Assembly (NCBI RefSeq): GCF_003408845.1
Contig: NZ_LRTV01000007.1
Coordinates: forward strand, 1,196-65,195
From: Gardnerella massiliensis
GTDB lineage: Bacteria > Actinomycetota > Actinomycetes > Actinomycetales > Bifidobacteriaceae
DNA length: 64,000 nt
Direction of reading: 5' to 3'
The notes under the pieces are model-generated. The model was not told the DNA's origin and ran no database searches. It saw only the letters and a list, made by a program, of their open reading frames with translations. Positions within the stretch are counted from its first letter, which is position 1, and the number at the start of each line of letters is the position of its first letter. A program made the translations under genes and the position numbers. Positions 17,038 through 27,015 of the stretch are shown one piece after another.

Positions 17038-18029
17038 AATAATTCTCTTTCTGCCTGCAATACGTTCAAATTACGCAAAGCATCAACCGAAGGTTCAACA
17101 CACACTCCCCCATGAGGCAGCATCCAATCATCCATCACCGGATTATTATGCTTATCAGAAGGATATACTGCTAAAACTCGAACCCAATCGCCATGTTCAA
17201 CAACCTCTTGAATCATAGTCTTGCACATAGAATCCCAAGGTGCAGCATCAACAGTTGCAATAAAACTATATAAACCGCCCTGCCCCTTAATCGGCCTAGA
17301 CATAAAAGATGTCATATTAAGACCGTGATCGCGTACAACATCAAGCAAATTTGCTAACACTCCAGCACCTGTGCAACGCGGAATAAAGGCAATAATTGAT
17401 GAAAATGATGAAAAGTTTTCGCGCTGCACATTAATAAAATCTAAAGCCTCATCTCGAGGAGCTAACAATAAAAATTCAGTGCGAGCGCCAGAAAAATCTT
17501 CAACACCTTCGCTCACAATCTGCCTATTGTATAAATCAGCACAAATTCTAGGGCATAAAGCAACTTCGCCAGGAACTAAATCTCTACAAGCAGCAGCGTT
17601 TGAAGACGCGGTTTTTTCTTGCAACCCGTGCTCTTGAGTAAACTTACGGCATTGCGCCAACGCGTGCGGGTGAGCAACAATAGTAGAACAATTATCGATT
17701 GAATCCGACTTGCAAATAACAGCATCAAAACTAATATCAACGCCTACGCGAGCAATACCAACCATATTTTTTGCGTCAATTAGTAAATCTAAATTAGGTA
17801 TTACAACGCCTTCAATATTGTTTTCCCACGCGATAACACCCCAATGGTGATAATCTTCAATTTCGCTGGCAATATTACGAACATTTTCGCACGCAGTTGG
17901 AATAAGTTGCAAAGTTTTCCATAATTGACACTGTTGTTGAACTTTTAAAGCAGCCTGATGCGTAAAAGAACCTTCCGGCCCTAAATAGCATAATTTACGG
18001 GCACTCTGACTGTTCTTATTACCATTCAT
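17031..18029 (-). CDS. pheA: prephenate dehydratase
   Basis: A 332-residue enzyme converting prephenate to phenylpyruvate for phenylalanine synthesis. LGPEGSFTHQAAL opens the catalytic domain and GARTEFLLL keeps the catalytic threonine (usually TRF; here T-E-F). A C-terminal ACT domain (GAGVLANLLDVV and MSRPIKGQGGLYSF) is the phenylalanine feedback site. No chorismate mutase domain is fused. AGGAATAGTT precedes the ATG. Operon with tyrA. Confidence 0.92.
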   Translation of the reverse strand: MNGNKNSQSARKLCYLGPEGSFTHQAALKVQQQCQLWKTLQLIPTACENVRNIASEIEDYHHWGVIAWENNIEGVVIPNLDLLIDAKNMVGIARVGVDISFDAVICKSDSIDNCSTIVAHPHALAQCRKFTQEHGLQEKTASSNAAACRDLVPGEVALCPRICADLYNRQIVSEGVEDFSGARTEFLLLAPRDEALDFINVQRENFSSFSSIIAFIPRCTGAGVLANLLDVVRDHGLNMTSFMSRPIKGQGGLYSFIATVDAAPWDSMCKTMIQEVVEHGDWVRVLAVYPSDKHNNPVMDDWMLPHGGVCVEPSVDALRNLNVLQAERELLW

Positions 18030-18043
18030 AACTATTCCTTAAA

Positions 18044-18118
18044 ACTATTGCAAGTAGAACTATTGTAAGCAAGACTATTGTAAGCAAGACTATTGTAAAT
18101 AAAACTACTGCAAATTCT
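18044..18118. repeat. 15-bp tandem repeat upstream of pheA
   Basis: Five units of 15 bp, consensus ACTATTGTAAGCAAG; units 2 and 3 are identical and the outer ones diverge. It lies between the pheA start and the next upstream minus-strand gene, where the pheA promoter or leader should be. Confidence 0.9.
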
Positions 18119-18126
18119 CTAAACGC

Positions 18127-18543
18127 TTACTTAGCACTAACAACAGCAAACCAACGCTGAGGCATACAAAACAAAATTGCGTGAGCAATAATTAATCCAT
18201 ACAGCCAGAAATACCCGACATATTGCGCACACCACGGCAATGGTATTGTAAAACCAACCGGCACAAGCACAGCACTACCAATAAAACCTAGTGCAAGAAT
18301 CCAGGCAACAGCAGAAAAAACTATTGTATGAATAAACAAACCAAACCAACCGCTGCGAGATCTAGCACACCAAGCGGATAAAAACAGCAAAATCATCGCC
18401 ACTGCAAATCCGTAAGGGATGTTATCCATTGCTCCGCAACGATGCACAAAAGTACCAATCAGCGCACACACCACGGCAGAAACACACGTGGTCGCATACC
18501 TACCCCACCAGGGTAAGCGATGCGACCACGGTTTCTCTGCCAT
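18127..18543 (-). CDS. small four-helix membrane protein, unknown function
   Basis: A 138-residue protein with four predicted membrane helices after a basic N-terminus (MAEKPWSHRLPWWGRY). Trp and Cys residues are frequent near the helix ends. I do not recognise the family. It lies between bipA and pheA/tyrA on the same strand; no functional inference is justified. Confidence 0.65.
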   Translation of the reverse strand: MAEKPWSHRLPWWGRYATTCVSAVVCALIGTFVHRCGAMDNIPYGFAVAMILLFLSAWCARSRSGWFGLFIHTIVFSAVAWILALGFIGSAVLVPVGFTIPLPWCAQYVGYFWLYGLIIAHAILFCMPQRWFAVVSAK

Positions 18544-18590
18544 AACTAGCCTAACGACTCACAGTTAACAAAACAGTATCTAGCGTTATA

Positions 18591-20513
18591 TCACGCAGCA
18601 TTGTTTTGACGACGCTGCTTTGCACGCCACTTGTACCATTCGTCACGACTCAAAATAATCTTGCGCACGCGAATAGACTCAGGCGTTACTTCAACGCACT
18701 CGTCTTCGTTAGCGAAATCAAGAGACTCTTCCAAACTCATCTTAATTGGCGGAGTCAAAGTTTCAAGCACATCAGCAGTTGAAGAACGCATATTCGTCAT
18801 ATGCTTGGCAAGCGTAATGTTCACGTCCAACTCGTCTGGCTTATTGTTAATACCAACGATTTGGCCTTCGTAAACTGGGCTTTGCGGATCAACGAAGAAA
18901 ATGCCGCGAGCTTGCAAACGCTGCATAGCGTAAGGAGTTGCAACACCCTTACGATCGCAAACCATAGAACCATTCTGGCGAGTCACAATCTGACCAGCCC
19001 ATGGAGCATAACCGGCGGAAATAGAGCTTGCAATACCAGTTCCGCGAGTAGCAGAAAGCAAAGCCGTGCGGAAACCAATAAGACCACGAGAAGGAACAGT
19101 AAACTGCAAACGAACCCAACCAGAACCGTGGTTGCTCATAGAATCCATGCGGCCTTTACGATCAGCCATAAGCTGGGTAACAGTACCCATGTACTCTTCT
19201 GGAACGTCAATAGTTGTACTTTCCATAGGCTCGTTAATTTGACCATCAATAGTCTTAGTAACAACCTGAGGACGGCCAACCGTAAGCTCGTAGCCTTCGC
19301 GACGCATCTGCTCAGCCAACACAGCCAACGCAAGCTCGCCACGACCTTGAACTTCCCAAGCATCTGGACGCTCAGTTGGAATAACCTTAATAGAAACATT
19401 ACCAATAAGCTCGCGATCCAAACGATCCTTAATCATACGAGCAGTAAGCTTATGATCTTTGCCTTCCGTACCAGCAAGAGGAGAATCGTTTACGCCGAAA
19501 GTCATAGAAATTGCAGGATCGTCAACGTGAATTAATGGAAGAGGCTTTGGATCGTTCTGGTCAACAATCGTTTCGCCAATCATAATGTCGTTAACGCCAG
19601 CAACAGCCACAATGTCACCAGGGCCTGCAGAAGCTACAGGAGTACGCTCCAAGCCTTGAGTGCGAAGAAGCTCAGAAACACGGAAGTTTTCAACGGAACC
19701 ATCAACGCGGGAAAGACCGTAAGTCTTACCCTTTTCCAAAGTGCCGTTATAAATGCGCACCAAACCAAGACGACCAAGGAAGTCGGAGGAATCAATGTTT
19801 GCAACATGCGCCTGAAGAGGAGCACCCTCTTCATATTCAGGAGCTGGAATGTTAGAAATAATAGAATCAAACAATGGTTCCAAATTGTCGTTATCCGGCA
19901 AAGCACCATTTGCAGGCTGATTTACGGAAGCATAACCAGCTTTTGCAGCGCAATAAATTACAGGCAAATCGAGCAAAGCATCAAGATCAAGTTCGATACC
20001 TTCCTCAACAACATCCTGAGCCAAGCCGAGAAGCAAATCAGTGGATTCACCAACAACTTCTTCAATACGAGCGTCTGGACGATCAACCTTGTTTACGCAC
20101 AAAATTACAGGGAGCTTAGCTTCCAAAGCCTTGCGCAAAACGAAGCGAGTCTGAGGAAGTGGGCCTTCAGAAGCGTCAACAAGCAAAACGACGCCATCAA
20201 CCATAGAAATACCGCGCTCAACCTCGCCGCCGAAATCAGCGTGGCCAGGAGTATCGATTACGTTAATGGTAATGCCTTCCGGGTGACCATACTTTTCAGC
20301 CAACGGACCGGTATACTGCACAGCCGTATTCTTAGCAAGAATAGTAATGCCCTTTTCGCGTTCCAAATCGTTGGAATCCATTACGCGATCTGGAACTTCC
20401 TCACGCTCAGAAAATACATGCGACTGCTGAAGCATGGCGTTTACCAGCGTGGTCTTACCGTGGTCTACGTGCGCCACAATTGCCACATTTCGAATATCAC
20501 CGCGAACAGCCAT
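18591..20513 (-). CDS. typA: ribosome-associated GTPase BipA/TypA
   Basis: A 640-residue translational GTPase that assists ribosome assembly under stress. G1 [10 protein letters not shown] near residue 13, switch I REKGITI, G3 [10 protein letters not shown], and G4 NKVDRPDA are all present, followed by EF-G-like domains and the C-terminal BipA-specific region. The start is taken at the ATG at 20513, where [20 protein letters not shown] matches the family and GGAAGAGG lies upstream; the longer frame adds 35 unrelated residues. Confidence 0.95.
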   Translation of the reverse strand: MAVRGDIRNVAIVAHVDHGKTTLVNAMLQQSHVFSEREEVPDRVMDSNDLEREKGITILAKNTAVQYTGPLAEKYGHPEGITINVIDTPGHADFGGEVERGISMVDGVVLLVDASEGPLPQTRFVLRKALEAKLPVILCVNKVDRPDARIEEVVGESTDLLLGLAQDVVEEGIELDLDALLDLPVIYCAAKAGYASVNQPANGALPDNDNLEPLFDSIISNIPAPEYEEGAPLQAHVANIDSSDFLGRLGLVRIYNGTLEKGKTYGLSRVDGSVENFRVSELLRTQGLERTPVASAGPGDIVAVAGVNDIMIGETIVDQNDPKPLPLIHVDDPAISMTFGVNDSPLAGTEGKDHKLTARMIKDRLDRELIGNVSIKVIPTERPDAWEVQGRGELALAVLAEQMRREGYELTVGRPQVVTKTIDGQINEPMESTTIDVPEEYMGTVTQLMADRKGRMDSMSNHGSGWVRLQFTVPSRGLIGFRTALLSATRGTGIASSISAGYAPWAGQIVTRQNGSMVCDRKGVATPYAMQRLQARGIFFVDPQSPVYEGQIVGINNKPDELDVNITLAKHMTNMRSSTADVLETLTPPIKMSLEESLDFANEDECVEVTPESIRVRKIILSRDEWYKWRAKQRRQNNAA

Positions 20514-20703
20514 CACAAACCTCTTCCATTCTTCGCGTTGTAAGTAGTCATATATGCGCAACCATTTACGCTCTAAACAAAGCACAAATAGTAGCAATTC
20601 ATTATTGGCAAACACCAAAAAATAGGCAAGCTGCCAAACCGCACCGATTCTACTCGTGAGCGCAGACAGCGTTTAAACTACGCTAGCTAGCAGCCAAAAG
20701 GAC

Positions 20704-21573
20704 TTACGCAACAACACCCTTAGCAATCAACTCGCGCGCAACTTCGCGATACTCTTTAGCAGTCTTATGCTCAGGGGCGAAAATAGTAATAGGAACAGCC
20801 GCAACCGTAGAATCCGGCAATTTAATAGAGCGAGAAATTACGGAGTGCAAAACACGATCTTGGAAAGCCTCGTAAATACGCTGCAACACTTCTTCACTGT
20901 GCAAAGTGCGCGTGTACATGGTGACCAAAACGCCAAATACCTTGAGATTTGGATTAATACGCGACTGAACCTTCTCAATAGACTGCATCAAAAGAGCAAC
21001 GCCACGAAGAGCAAAGAATTCTGCAGCAAGCGGAATAATAACACCATCTGCAGCAGTTAAAGCGTTAACTGTAAGCAAACCAAGCGAAGGCTGGCAGTCA
21101 ATAATAATCACATCGTATTCGTCACGCACTTTACGCAATACGCCTGCTAGAATCTGCTCGCGGCCAACTTCTGTAACCAACTGAACTTCTGCAGCGGATA
21201 AATCAATATTCGCAGGCATAATATCAATATTTTCGGTATTAGTATGCCGAATAACATCGTGCACATCTACCGAAGAATCGAACAATGCAGTATAAACCGT
21301 ATTATCAAGAGCATTGGCATTAATACCAAGACCAACAGTTGCCGCACCCTGCGGATCAAAATCCACTATTAGCACACGCCTGCCATACTGACTTAACGCA
21401 CCGGCAATGTTGATAGAACTCGTAGTCTTACCAACACCACCCTTCTGGTTACACATAGCGATAACACGCGCAGGACCGTGAGAAGTAAGCGGTTCCGGCG
21501 CATGAAAAGTTTCATATTCACGTCCAAGCAAATCAGTAGGCATGCCCCCTACTGTAGCAAAAGGTATACTCAC
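20704..21573 (-). CDS. parA: ParA-family chromosome partitioning ATPase
   Basis: A 289-residue deviant Walker-type ATPase. The P-loop CNQKGGVGKTTSS lies near residue 42 with the signature lysine, the Walker A' motif is VLIVDFDPQGAAT, and Walker B is IIIDCQPSLG. No ParB gene or parS-like inverted repeat lies beside it. It follows xerD on the same strand, an arrangement seen in Bifidobacteriaceae, where scpA/scpB often come next; here bipA follows instead. Confidence 0.88.
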   Translation of the reverse strand: MSIPFATVGGMPTDLLGREYETFHAPEPLTSHGPARVIAMCNQKGGVGKTTSSINIAGALSQYGRRVLIVDFDPQGAATVGLGINANALDNTVYTALFDSSVDVHDVIRHTNTENIDIMPANIDLSAAEVQLVTEVGREQILAGVLRKVRDEYDVIIIDCQPSLGLLTVNALTAADGVIIPLAAEFFALRGVALLMQSIEKVQSRINPNLKVFGVLVTMYTRTLHSEEVLQRIYEAFQDRVLHSVISRSIKLPDSTVAAVPITIFAPEHKTAKEYREVARELIAKGVVA

Positions 21574-21654
21574 GAAACCCGCAACGCACTAAAACGTTGT
21601 ATAAGCTTCAAAATGAATTACAAACTATTATCCCTAACGGGAAATTTACGCAAC

Positions 21655-21690
21655 CTACTTAGCCCTAGGATGCTACTTAGCCCTAGGATG
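21655..21690. repeat. 18-bp tandem duplication at the xerD 3' end
   Basis: CTACTTAGCCCTAGGATG occurs twice back to back. The second copy (21673-21690) carries the last codons and stop of xerD; the first is a downstream duplicate, so the gene end is preserved. Confidence 0.9.
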
Positions 21691-22644
21691 GCTCATAATA
21701 TAAGCTTCAACCAAAGCATCAGGGCTTATATGCGTGTAAATTTGCGTAGTTGTCACTGAAGCGTGTCCGAGTAGCTCTTGAACTGTGCGAACATCAGCTC
21801 CTCCCGCAATCAAATGCGTCGCCAACGAATGTCGAAGTGTGTGCGGGTGCAAAGCCCTACCAAGTTTTGCACGCTCCCCTGCCTGAGTAACCGCTTCCCA
21901 TGCGGATTGACGAGACAAAGCGTTACCGCGCTTGTTTAAGAAAATAGTATGCAGCTCACGCTTGCCTTTGGCGGATAACACAGGGCGAGCTTGTTGAATA
22001 TACTTACGAAGTGCACGCACCGCACAGCCACCAACCGGCACCAAACGCTGCTTATTACCTTTGCCGGTAAGTTTTACTACTGATTCGTCTAAATCAAGAT
22101 CTTCAAACTTTACGTCTACCGCTTCTGAAATTCGCGCTCCCGTAGCGTACAAAAACTCAAGTAAAGCTGCGTCTCTTAAAGAAATTGCGTCTAAACTTCC
22201 GAAATTTCCCGCGGCTTCAATAACGCGACTGATTTCGTCCACGCTTAAAACATCAGGCAAATGCGCGGCAATCTTGGGAGCTTTAATATCAGAGGAAACA
22301 TCGTTGCTTATGTCACCATGCGACAGCATAAAACGGTGCCATTCGTGGATACTTGCAAGTCTGCGCGCAATCGTGCGCGTCCCTAAACCTGCTTCGTGTA
22401 AAGTTTGTATATAAGATTCAATATCTAACTGGGTAATAGTGGTAATACTGTTGATATTGCGAATATTTCGTAGCCAAAAAGTGTAATCTTGTAAATCTGA
22501 AACGTATGCGGATACTGTTCTTTTGGAAAGGCCGCGCTCAATGTCAATATGCGCAATAAATTGCTGAATATAAGGTAAAAATTCTTTAGGAATATTGCTT
22601 GTAGTACCGTTTGCAGCATTTGCAGAGTCAAGATTTTGGCGCAT
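21673..22644 (-). CDS. xerD: tyrosine recombinase XerD
   Basis: A 323-residue partner of XerC in dimer resolution. The core-binding domain begins FLPYIQQFIAHIDIERGLSKRTV. Catalytic residues lie in YATGARISEAVD (Arg), GKGNKQRLVP (Lys), HPHTLRHSLATH (His, Arg), LGHASVTTTQIYTH (His, Tyr). The ATG at 22644 is preferred over a TTG six codons upstream. TATAAT ends 7 bp before this ATG on the minus strand, so translation may be leaderless. Confidence 0.9.
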   Translation of the reverse strand: MRQNLDSANAANGTTSNIPKEFLPYIQQFIAHIDIERGLSKRTVSAYVSDLQDYTFWLRNIRNINSITTITQLDIESYIQTLHEAGLGTRTIARRLASIHEWHRFMLSHGDISNDVSSDIKAPKIAAHLPDVLSVDEISRVIEAAGNFGSLDAISLRDAALLEFLYATGARISEAVDVKFEDLDLDESVVKLTGKGNKQRLVPVGGCAVRALRKYIQQARPVLSAKGKRELHTIFLNKRGNALSRQSAWEAVTQAGERAKLGRALHPHTLRHSLATHLIAGGADVRTVQELLGHASVTTTQIYTHISPDALVEAYIMSHPRAK

Positions 22645-22720
22645 AAAATTTATTATAACCAATAAGTAAATTGTTGCTTACGTGGATTAATAGCAAGGGT
22701 TGCTTACACGAATTTTAATA

Positions 22721-22750
22721 TAAAAAAGCCCACCTAAAAAGGGTGGGCTT
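22721..22750 (-). terminator. terminator of infC-rpmI-rplT
   Basis: A 9-bp stem AAGCCCACC / GGTGGGCTT, 29 bp past the rplT stop, followed by six T residues on the minus strand. Confidence 0.9.
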
Positions 22751-22778
22751 AAAATCAAACGCTATTACAACAGCAAAA

Positions 22779-23162
22779 TCAGGCTTCAACTGGAGCGTTT
22801 ACATCAGCTGGCAAAGCGGCCTTAGCAGCTTCTACAACAGCCTTAAAAGCTTCAATATCGGAGACGGCGAGTTCAGCAAGAGCACGACGATCCAATTCGA
22901 TGCCTGCCAAGTGCAAGCCCTGAATGAAGCGATTGTAGGTGATACCTTCAGCGCGGACAGCAGCGTTAATACGCTGAATCCACAACTTGCGGAAGTCACC
23001 CTTGCGAGCCTTGCGGTCGCGGAAGTTATAAGTGAATGAGTGGAGCAGCTGCTCCTTTGCCTTGCGGTAAAGACGGGAGCGCTGACCGCGATAGCCAGAA
23101 GCCCTCTCAAGAACAACGCGACGCTTCTTGTGAGCGTTTACTGCGCGCTTTACTCGTGCCAT
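22779..23162 (-). CDS. rplT: 50S ribosomal protein L20
   Basis: A 127-residue ribosomal protein binding 23S rRNA early in 50S assembly. [27 protein letters not shown] and [10 protein letters not shown] are family hallmarks. Last gene of the conserved infC-rpmI-rplT operon. A short Ala-rich C-terminal tail (VNAPVEA) extends past the common end. Confidence 0.97.
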   Translation of the reverse strand: MARVKRAVNAHKKRRVVLERASGYRGQRSRLYRKAKEQLLHSFTYNFRDRKARKGDFRKLWIQRINAAVRAEGITYNRFIQGLHLAGIELDRRALAELAVSDIEAFKAVVEAAKAALPADVNAPVEA

Positions 23163-23241
23163 AAGTATTCCTCAGCTTTCTTAAAAATTTTCGATTGCGT
23201 CTTCGTTTACAAGCAATTTTTACTTGTTTACTTGCTTTTAC

Positions 23242-23436
23242 TTACTTAACGAGCAAGCCCTTAAGCTTCTTGCTCTGCGCAGTAGCCAACACCTTATCCT
23301 CAGAAAGAGCACGACGCTTACGAGCCGACTTGTGCTCCAAGTTGTGGCGCATGGCGCTACCATCGTGCATCACCTTGCCAGTACCGGTAAGACGAACGCG
23401 CTTGGACGCTGCGGAATTAGTTTTCATCTTCGGCAT
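23242..23436 (-). CDS. rpmI: 50S ribosomal protein L35
   Basis: A 64-residue basic protein: [13 protein letters not shown], then [12 protein letters not shown]. The ATG at 23436 follows an AAGGAGGG ribosome site and lies inside the 3' end of infC (20-bp overlap), indicating coupled translation. Longer readings upstream are infC sequence in another frame. Confidence 0.95.
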   Translation of the reverse strand: MPKMKTNSAASKRVRLTGTGKVMHDGSAMRHNLEHKSARKRRALSEDKVLATAQSKKLKGLLVK

Positions 23437-24112
23437 TGCTGCCCTCCTTATGATGTTGATCGGATTGCATAGCTTGTGCTGCAGCTGCAGCTTGTGCCTG
23501 CACTTCCTGCTTTGCTGCAAGTCGCGCAGCCTGGCGAGCTTGACGCTCAGCACGCGATTCAGCGCCACGACGACGCTGTTCAGACTGCGTATGAATCTTC
23601 TTGCCTTTTGGAGCGAGAGTCATAATAATATTGCGACCCTCTTGCTTCGGCGCAAACTCAACGGTGCCGCTGTCACTGACTTCATCTGCAAGTCTACGTA
23701 ACAGTTCAACGCCACCAATAGGACGAGACTGTTCTCGGCCACGCAACATAATAGTGACCTTAACTTTGTCACCACCGTTCAAGAAACGAAGCACATGACC
23801 CTTTTTCACATCGAAATCATGATCATCAATCTTGAGACGGAAACGAATTTCCTTAATCTCAGCGGTGCTCTGATTGCGACGCGCTTCGCGAGCCTTCATT
23901 TTTTCGTTGTACTTGTACTTACCGTAGTCAATAAGCTTGGCTACTGGAGGCTTAGCAGTAGGCGCAACTTCGACGAGATCGAGGTTCGCTTCCCTTGCAA
24001 GGTTTAATGCGACTGAGGTCGCGATAACACCCACTTGCTCGCCTTTCGGTCCGATAAGGCGCACCTGGGAGACGCGAATCTCGTCGTTAATGCGTGGTTC
24101 GTCGCTAATGAT
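23417..24112 (-). CDS. infC: translation initiation factor IF-3 with non-ATG start
   Basis: About 231 residues. IF-3 binds the 30S subunit and proofreads start-codon selection. The N-domain starts [20 protein letters not shown] and the C-domain has [27 protein letters not shown]. No ATG, GTG or TTG lies at the family start; AGAAGGA is 8 bp before an ATC and 11 bp before an ATT in frame. A TTG 17 codons upstream has no ribosome site and would add residues foreign to IF-3. A rare AUU/AUC start is the known autoregulation device of infC in enterobacteria. The C-terminus carries an extra Ala/Gln-rich tail of about 45 residues. Confidence 0.9.
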   Translation of the reverse strand: MISDEPRINDEIRVSQVRLIGPKGEQVGVIATSVALNLAREANLDLVEVAPTAKPPVAKLIDYGKYKYNEKMKAREARRNQSTAEIKEIRFRLKIDDHDFDVKKGHVLRFLNGGDKVKVTIMLRGREQSRPIGGVELLRRLADEVSDSGTVEFAPKQEGRNIIMTLAPKGKKIHTQSEQRRRGAESRAERQARQAARLAAKQEVQAQAAAAAQAMQSDQHHKEGSNAEDEN

Positions 24113-24329
24113 GACTCCAATCCTTCTAAATATTGGTAAGATGTAATACACCAAGAAGTCCAAGAGCTTAGAGATTCACACTTCATATCAATAAAACGCT
24201 TACGTATTGCTTACATAAGCGCAACGTGCAGCTTACAATAAAGCGAACACGCGTGACCGAAGTCATGAACCCGAAACCACAGTAGGCTTCCAGGTGGGGA
24301 CATCCCACTTTCTTGATTACTCAAGCCAA
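24113..24329 (-). promoter_or_regulatory. structured 5' leader of infC
   Basis: Some 200 nt between a predicted start of transcription and infC. In the RNA (minus strand) there is a hairpin GUGGG-AUGUC-CCCAC (24294-24308) and a UGAC-UUCG-GUCA hairpin with a C(UUCG)G tetraloop (24254-24265). Leaders of infC operons in other bacteria bind L20 or control antitermination; I cannot assign this one to a known family. Confidence 0.55.
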
Positions 24330-24335
24330 ATGTTC

Positions 24336-24365
24336 AGTATACTACAAGCCTTGACAAAGTTGCAA
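24336..24365 (-). promoter_or_regulatory. candidate promoter of infC-rpmI-rplT
   Basis: On the minus strand TTGCAA (24360-24365), 18 bp, TATACT (24336-24341). It would start transcription near 24329 and give a leader of about 200 nt. On the plus strand a TTGACA at 24351 overlaps it and may serve the divergent thiamine pyrophosphokinase gene. Confidence 0.45.
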
Positions 24366-24528
24366 GCAGCACTTTAAGTTAAACGTTCGTATTATTTGAG
24401 TATTATCTGCACAACTGCTTGTGAATTTGCTGCATAAACAAAATCGCCCCAAAAAAGGATACGCATAACCCTTATAAATAAACACAATTACAGTTGACTT
24501 GCCTGCTATAAACTCTTGTTGAAAAGTA

Positions 24529-25362
24529 ATGTCGTCAGTACTTATGCAGCGTTATGATGAGGGCATGGAACCTTTGCAACGCTGCGTCGTTTTGGCAGCT
24601 GGAGATTATTACGATCACACACGCGAGCACGTGCCTGACCGCGCTCTCACTATTGCTGCGGACGGAGGTTGGGATCACGCTTGTAGCCTTGGCCTGCACG
24701 TCGACGCACTTATCGGAGATTTTGATTCCGTAAGACTTAAATTGCCAACTGATGCAATAATTACTCGTCTTCCTGCAGAAAAAGACGATCCGGATTTGCT
24801 CTCAGCATTGAAGGTTGGTTGGTCAAAAGGTTCACGAGAATTCCATATTTTCGGAGGACTTGGTGGACGCGTTGACCATACTATTTCCAACATTCAGCTG
24901 ATGGTACGCCTTGCAATCCGAGGTGGAATAGGCTTTTTGTATGGTGACGGCCAAATCGTTACCGCTATTCACGACGGATCTCTTGATTTTCCTGCATCAA
25001 GCGGAAATAGTTCACGCATTGTTTCTGTATTTTCTCATACGCCTATTTCAACCGATGTCAACGAACTTGGGTTGAAATATCAGCTTAGCCATGCCACCAT
25101 GCACGGCGATGCTGTTCAGGGATTGAGTAATGAATTATTGGACAATACGCCGGCTCATATAGATGTTCACGAAGGCACACTTATTGTAACGTTCCCAATA
25201 GATACTCCACTTCCTCAGGTGAGCTGGTTTAAGCGACCTGTTGGAGACTTGGGAGAAGTTGATATGTCAGTATCTGAAGCACTTGCAGTACCATTAGATA
25301 GTGAAGTAACACCAACTGATTCCACGACTGCAGCTGCAGAATCTATGACGTACAGTGAGTAA
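24529..25362 (+). CDS. thiamine pyrophosphokinase
   Basis: A 277-residue enzyme that transfers pyrophosphate from ATP to thiamine, making the cofactor TPP. Family motifs: ALTIAADGGWDHA, VDALIGDFDSV (Asp cluster binding Mg-ATP), PAEKDDPDLLSAL, and FGGLGGRVDHTISN. The C-terminal 45 residues form an extra tail. An internal ATG at 24565 (MEPLQRC) is an alternative start; neither has a strong ribosome site. The window also encodes a YkoE-type uptake component and a thiamine-binding protein, consistent with reliance on imported thiamine. Confidence 0.88.
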   Translation: MSSVLMQRYDEGMEPLQRCVVLAAGDYYDHTREHVPDRALTIAADGGWDHACSLGLHVDALIGDFDSVRLKLPTDAIITRLPAEKDDPDLLSALKVGWSKGSREFHIFGGLGGRVDHTISNIQLMVRLAIRGGIGFLYGDGQIVTAIHDGSLDFPASSGNSSRIVSVFSHTPISTDVNELGLKYQLSHATMHGDAVQGLSNELLDNTPAHIDVHEGTLIVTFPIDTPLPQVSWFKRPVGDLGEVDMSVSEALAVPLDSEVTPTDSTTAAAESMTYSE

Positions 25363-25391
25363 GTTGCGCGACGAATTTTCCGCGCAAATAT

Positions 25392-25435
25392 GGCTGGCGA
25401 GTATTTTTTCCACTCAATACTCGCCAGCCTTCTCT
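25392..25435 (+). terminator. terminator after thiamine pyrophosphokinase
   Basis: A perfect 14-bp stem GGCTGGCGAGTATT / AATACTCGCCAGCC with a 10-base loop, then TTCTCTATATT. It starts 29 bp after the stop codon. Confidence 0.9.
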
Positions 25436-25843
25436 ATATTGTTACGTTTCTTCTTAAGCGTTTCATCACCTCGCTTGCTTATTTCTACTTTTCAAAAAAT
25501 AATTCATAGCAAACGTAACGCAACAGCAAACGTGTCGTAACGGCAGTCGCATCGTAGTATATGTTCAAATGAACAGAAATTTACCGCGCAAGTACGAGCA
25601 AAACGCAACGTTAATATATCAAAAAATGCACAGAAACACTCAAAAAACACAGCATGTTAACGCTCACTATCACGACACCACCATATCCCAACAAAAGTGA
25701 GCTATATGTCAACTCTTCGTACACACCGCACACTAAAATGAACACCGCTAGTTCAATAAAGATGACCACAATGCGTGAGTTTTCATCGCGAAAATCGCGT
25801 GACTTAAACGTTGCGCACGAGGTCTCACTCAAGGGAGAACCAC
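25436..25843 (+). promoter_or_regulatory. upstream region of gap
   Basis: About 400 bp with no gene that must contain the gap promoter. The inverted repeat TGTTCAAATGAACA (25562-25575) is a possible operator, of unknown regulator. AAGGGAGAA just before 25844 is the gap ribosome site. No clear -35/-10 pair was found. Confidence 0.4.
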
Positions 25844-26899
25844 ATGACAGTCAAGATTGGTATTAATGGTTTCGGTCGCATCGGTCGTCTCGCATTCCGC
25901 CGCATATTCGAGCTTCAGGCTCGTGGCGGTCAAGCCGGTGACATCGAAGTCGCAGCCATCAACGATCTGACCACTCCTTCTATGCTTGCTTACTTGTTGA
26001 AGTACGACAGCACCCACGGCACCTTCCGTCACGATGACGGCACCCCAGTTGAGGTGACCTCCACCGAAGACGCAATCGTCGTAGATGGCAAGACCTACAA
26101 GGTATACGCTGAAAAAGATGCTAACAACATTCCATGGGTTAAGAACGATGGCGTTGAATTCGTGCTTGAATGCACCGGTTTCTACACTTCTGCAGAAAAG
26201 TCCCAGGCTCACTTGAACGCTGGCGCCAAGAAGGTGCTTATCTCTGCTCCTGCTAAGGACGAGACCACCCCAACCGTCGTGTTTGGCGTGAACCACGAAA
26301 TCTTAAAGCCAACCGATAACATCGTGTCCGCTGGCTCCTGCACCACCAACTCCATGGCCGCTATGGTCAAGTTGCTGCAGGATAACTGGGGCATTAAGTC
26401 CGGCTTCATGACCACCATCCACGCTTACACCGGCACTCAGATGATTCTTGACGGCCCACGCGGCTCCAAGCCACGCAACAACCGTTCCGCAGCTTGCAAC
26501 ACCATCGAGCACTCCACCGGTGCAGCTAAGGCAATCGGCAAGGTTGTGCCAGAGGTCAACGGCAAGCTCCAGGGTCACGCTCAGCGCATTCAGGTTCCAG
26601 ATGGTTCCGTCACCGAATTGACCACTGTTCTTGAGAAGCCAGCAACCGCTGAAGAAATCAACGAAGCCTTCAAGAAGGCTTTTGAGAACTGCGAGTACTT
26701 CGGTTACAATGCCGACAGCATCGTGTCCTCCGACATCATCGGCGACACCCACGGTGGCGTTTTCGATCCAACTCAGACCGATGTGAACACTGTTGACGGT
26801 GTCACCTTGGCTCGTACCGTTACCTTCTACGACAACGAGTACGGCTTCACCTCCAACATGATTCGCACCCTGCTTTACTTCGCTGAAATCTCCGAGTGA
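25844..26899 (+). CDS. gap: glyceraldehyde-3-phosphate dehydrogenase, type I
   Basis: A 351-residue glycolytic enzyme; in bifidobacteria it acts in the lower half of the fructose-6-phosphate shunt. [18 protein letters not shown] binds [16 protein letters not shown] holds the catalytic cysteine (SMAAM replaces the more usual CLAP), and [11 protein letters not shown] follows. Codons are GC-rich and strongly biased relative to neighbours, as expected for one of the most abundant proteins. The ATG at 25844 has AAGGGAGAA upstream; the longer frame adds 11 residues that are not part of the family. Confidence 0.97.
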   Translation: MTVKIGINGFGRIGRLAFRRIFELQARGGQAGDIEVAAINDLTTPSMLAYLLKYDSTHGTFRHDDGTPVEVTSTEDAIVVDGKTYKVYAEKDANNIPWVKNDGVEFVLECTGFYTSAEKSQAHLNAGAKKVLISAPAKDETTPTVVFGVNHEILKPTDNIVSAGSCTTNSMAAMVKLLQDNWGIKSGFMTTIHAYTGTQMILDGPRGSKPRNNRSAACNTIEHSTGAAKAIGKVVPEVNGKLQGHAQRIQVPDGSVTELTTVLEKPATAEEINEAFKKAFENCEYFGYNADSIVSSDIIGDTHGGVFDPTQTDVNTVDGVTLARTVTFYDNEYGFTSNMIRTLLYFAEISE

Positions 26900-26947
26900 A
26901 ATTTTAAGTAAAGCAGTCAGTAAAATCTGATTGACGAATATTATTAA

Positions 26948-26998
26948 CAAAACCCCTTGTGAGCTTATCTAAAGCAACGCAAGGGGTTTTGTTATTTA
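26948..26998 (+). terminator. gap terminator
   Basis: A 12-bp stem CAAAACCCCTTG / CAAGGGGTTTTG followed by TTATTTATTTATTT. Confidence 0.92.
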
Positions 26999-27015
26999 TT
27001 TATTTATTTTTTTAA

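Noticed and set aside
14523-22644. Tyrosine recombinases as integrases of a mobile element
   Set aside because: Both proteins match the housekeeping XerC and XerD pattern in length and motifs and sit among core genes.
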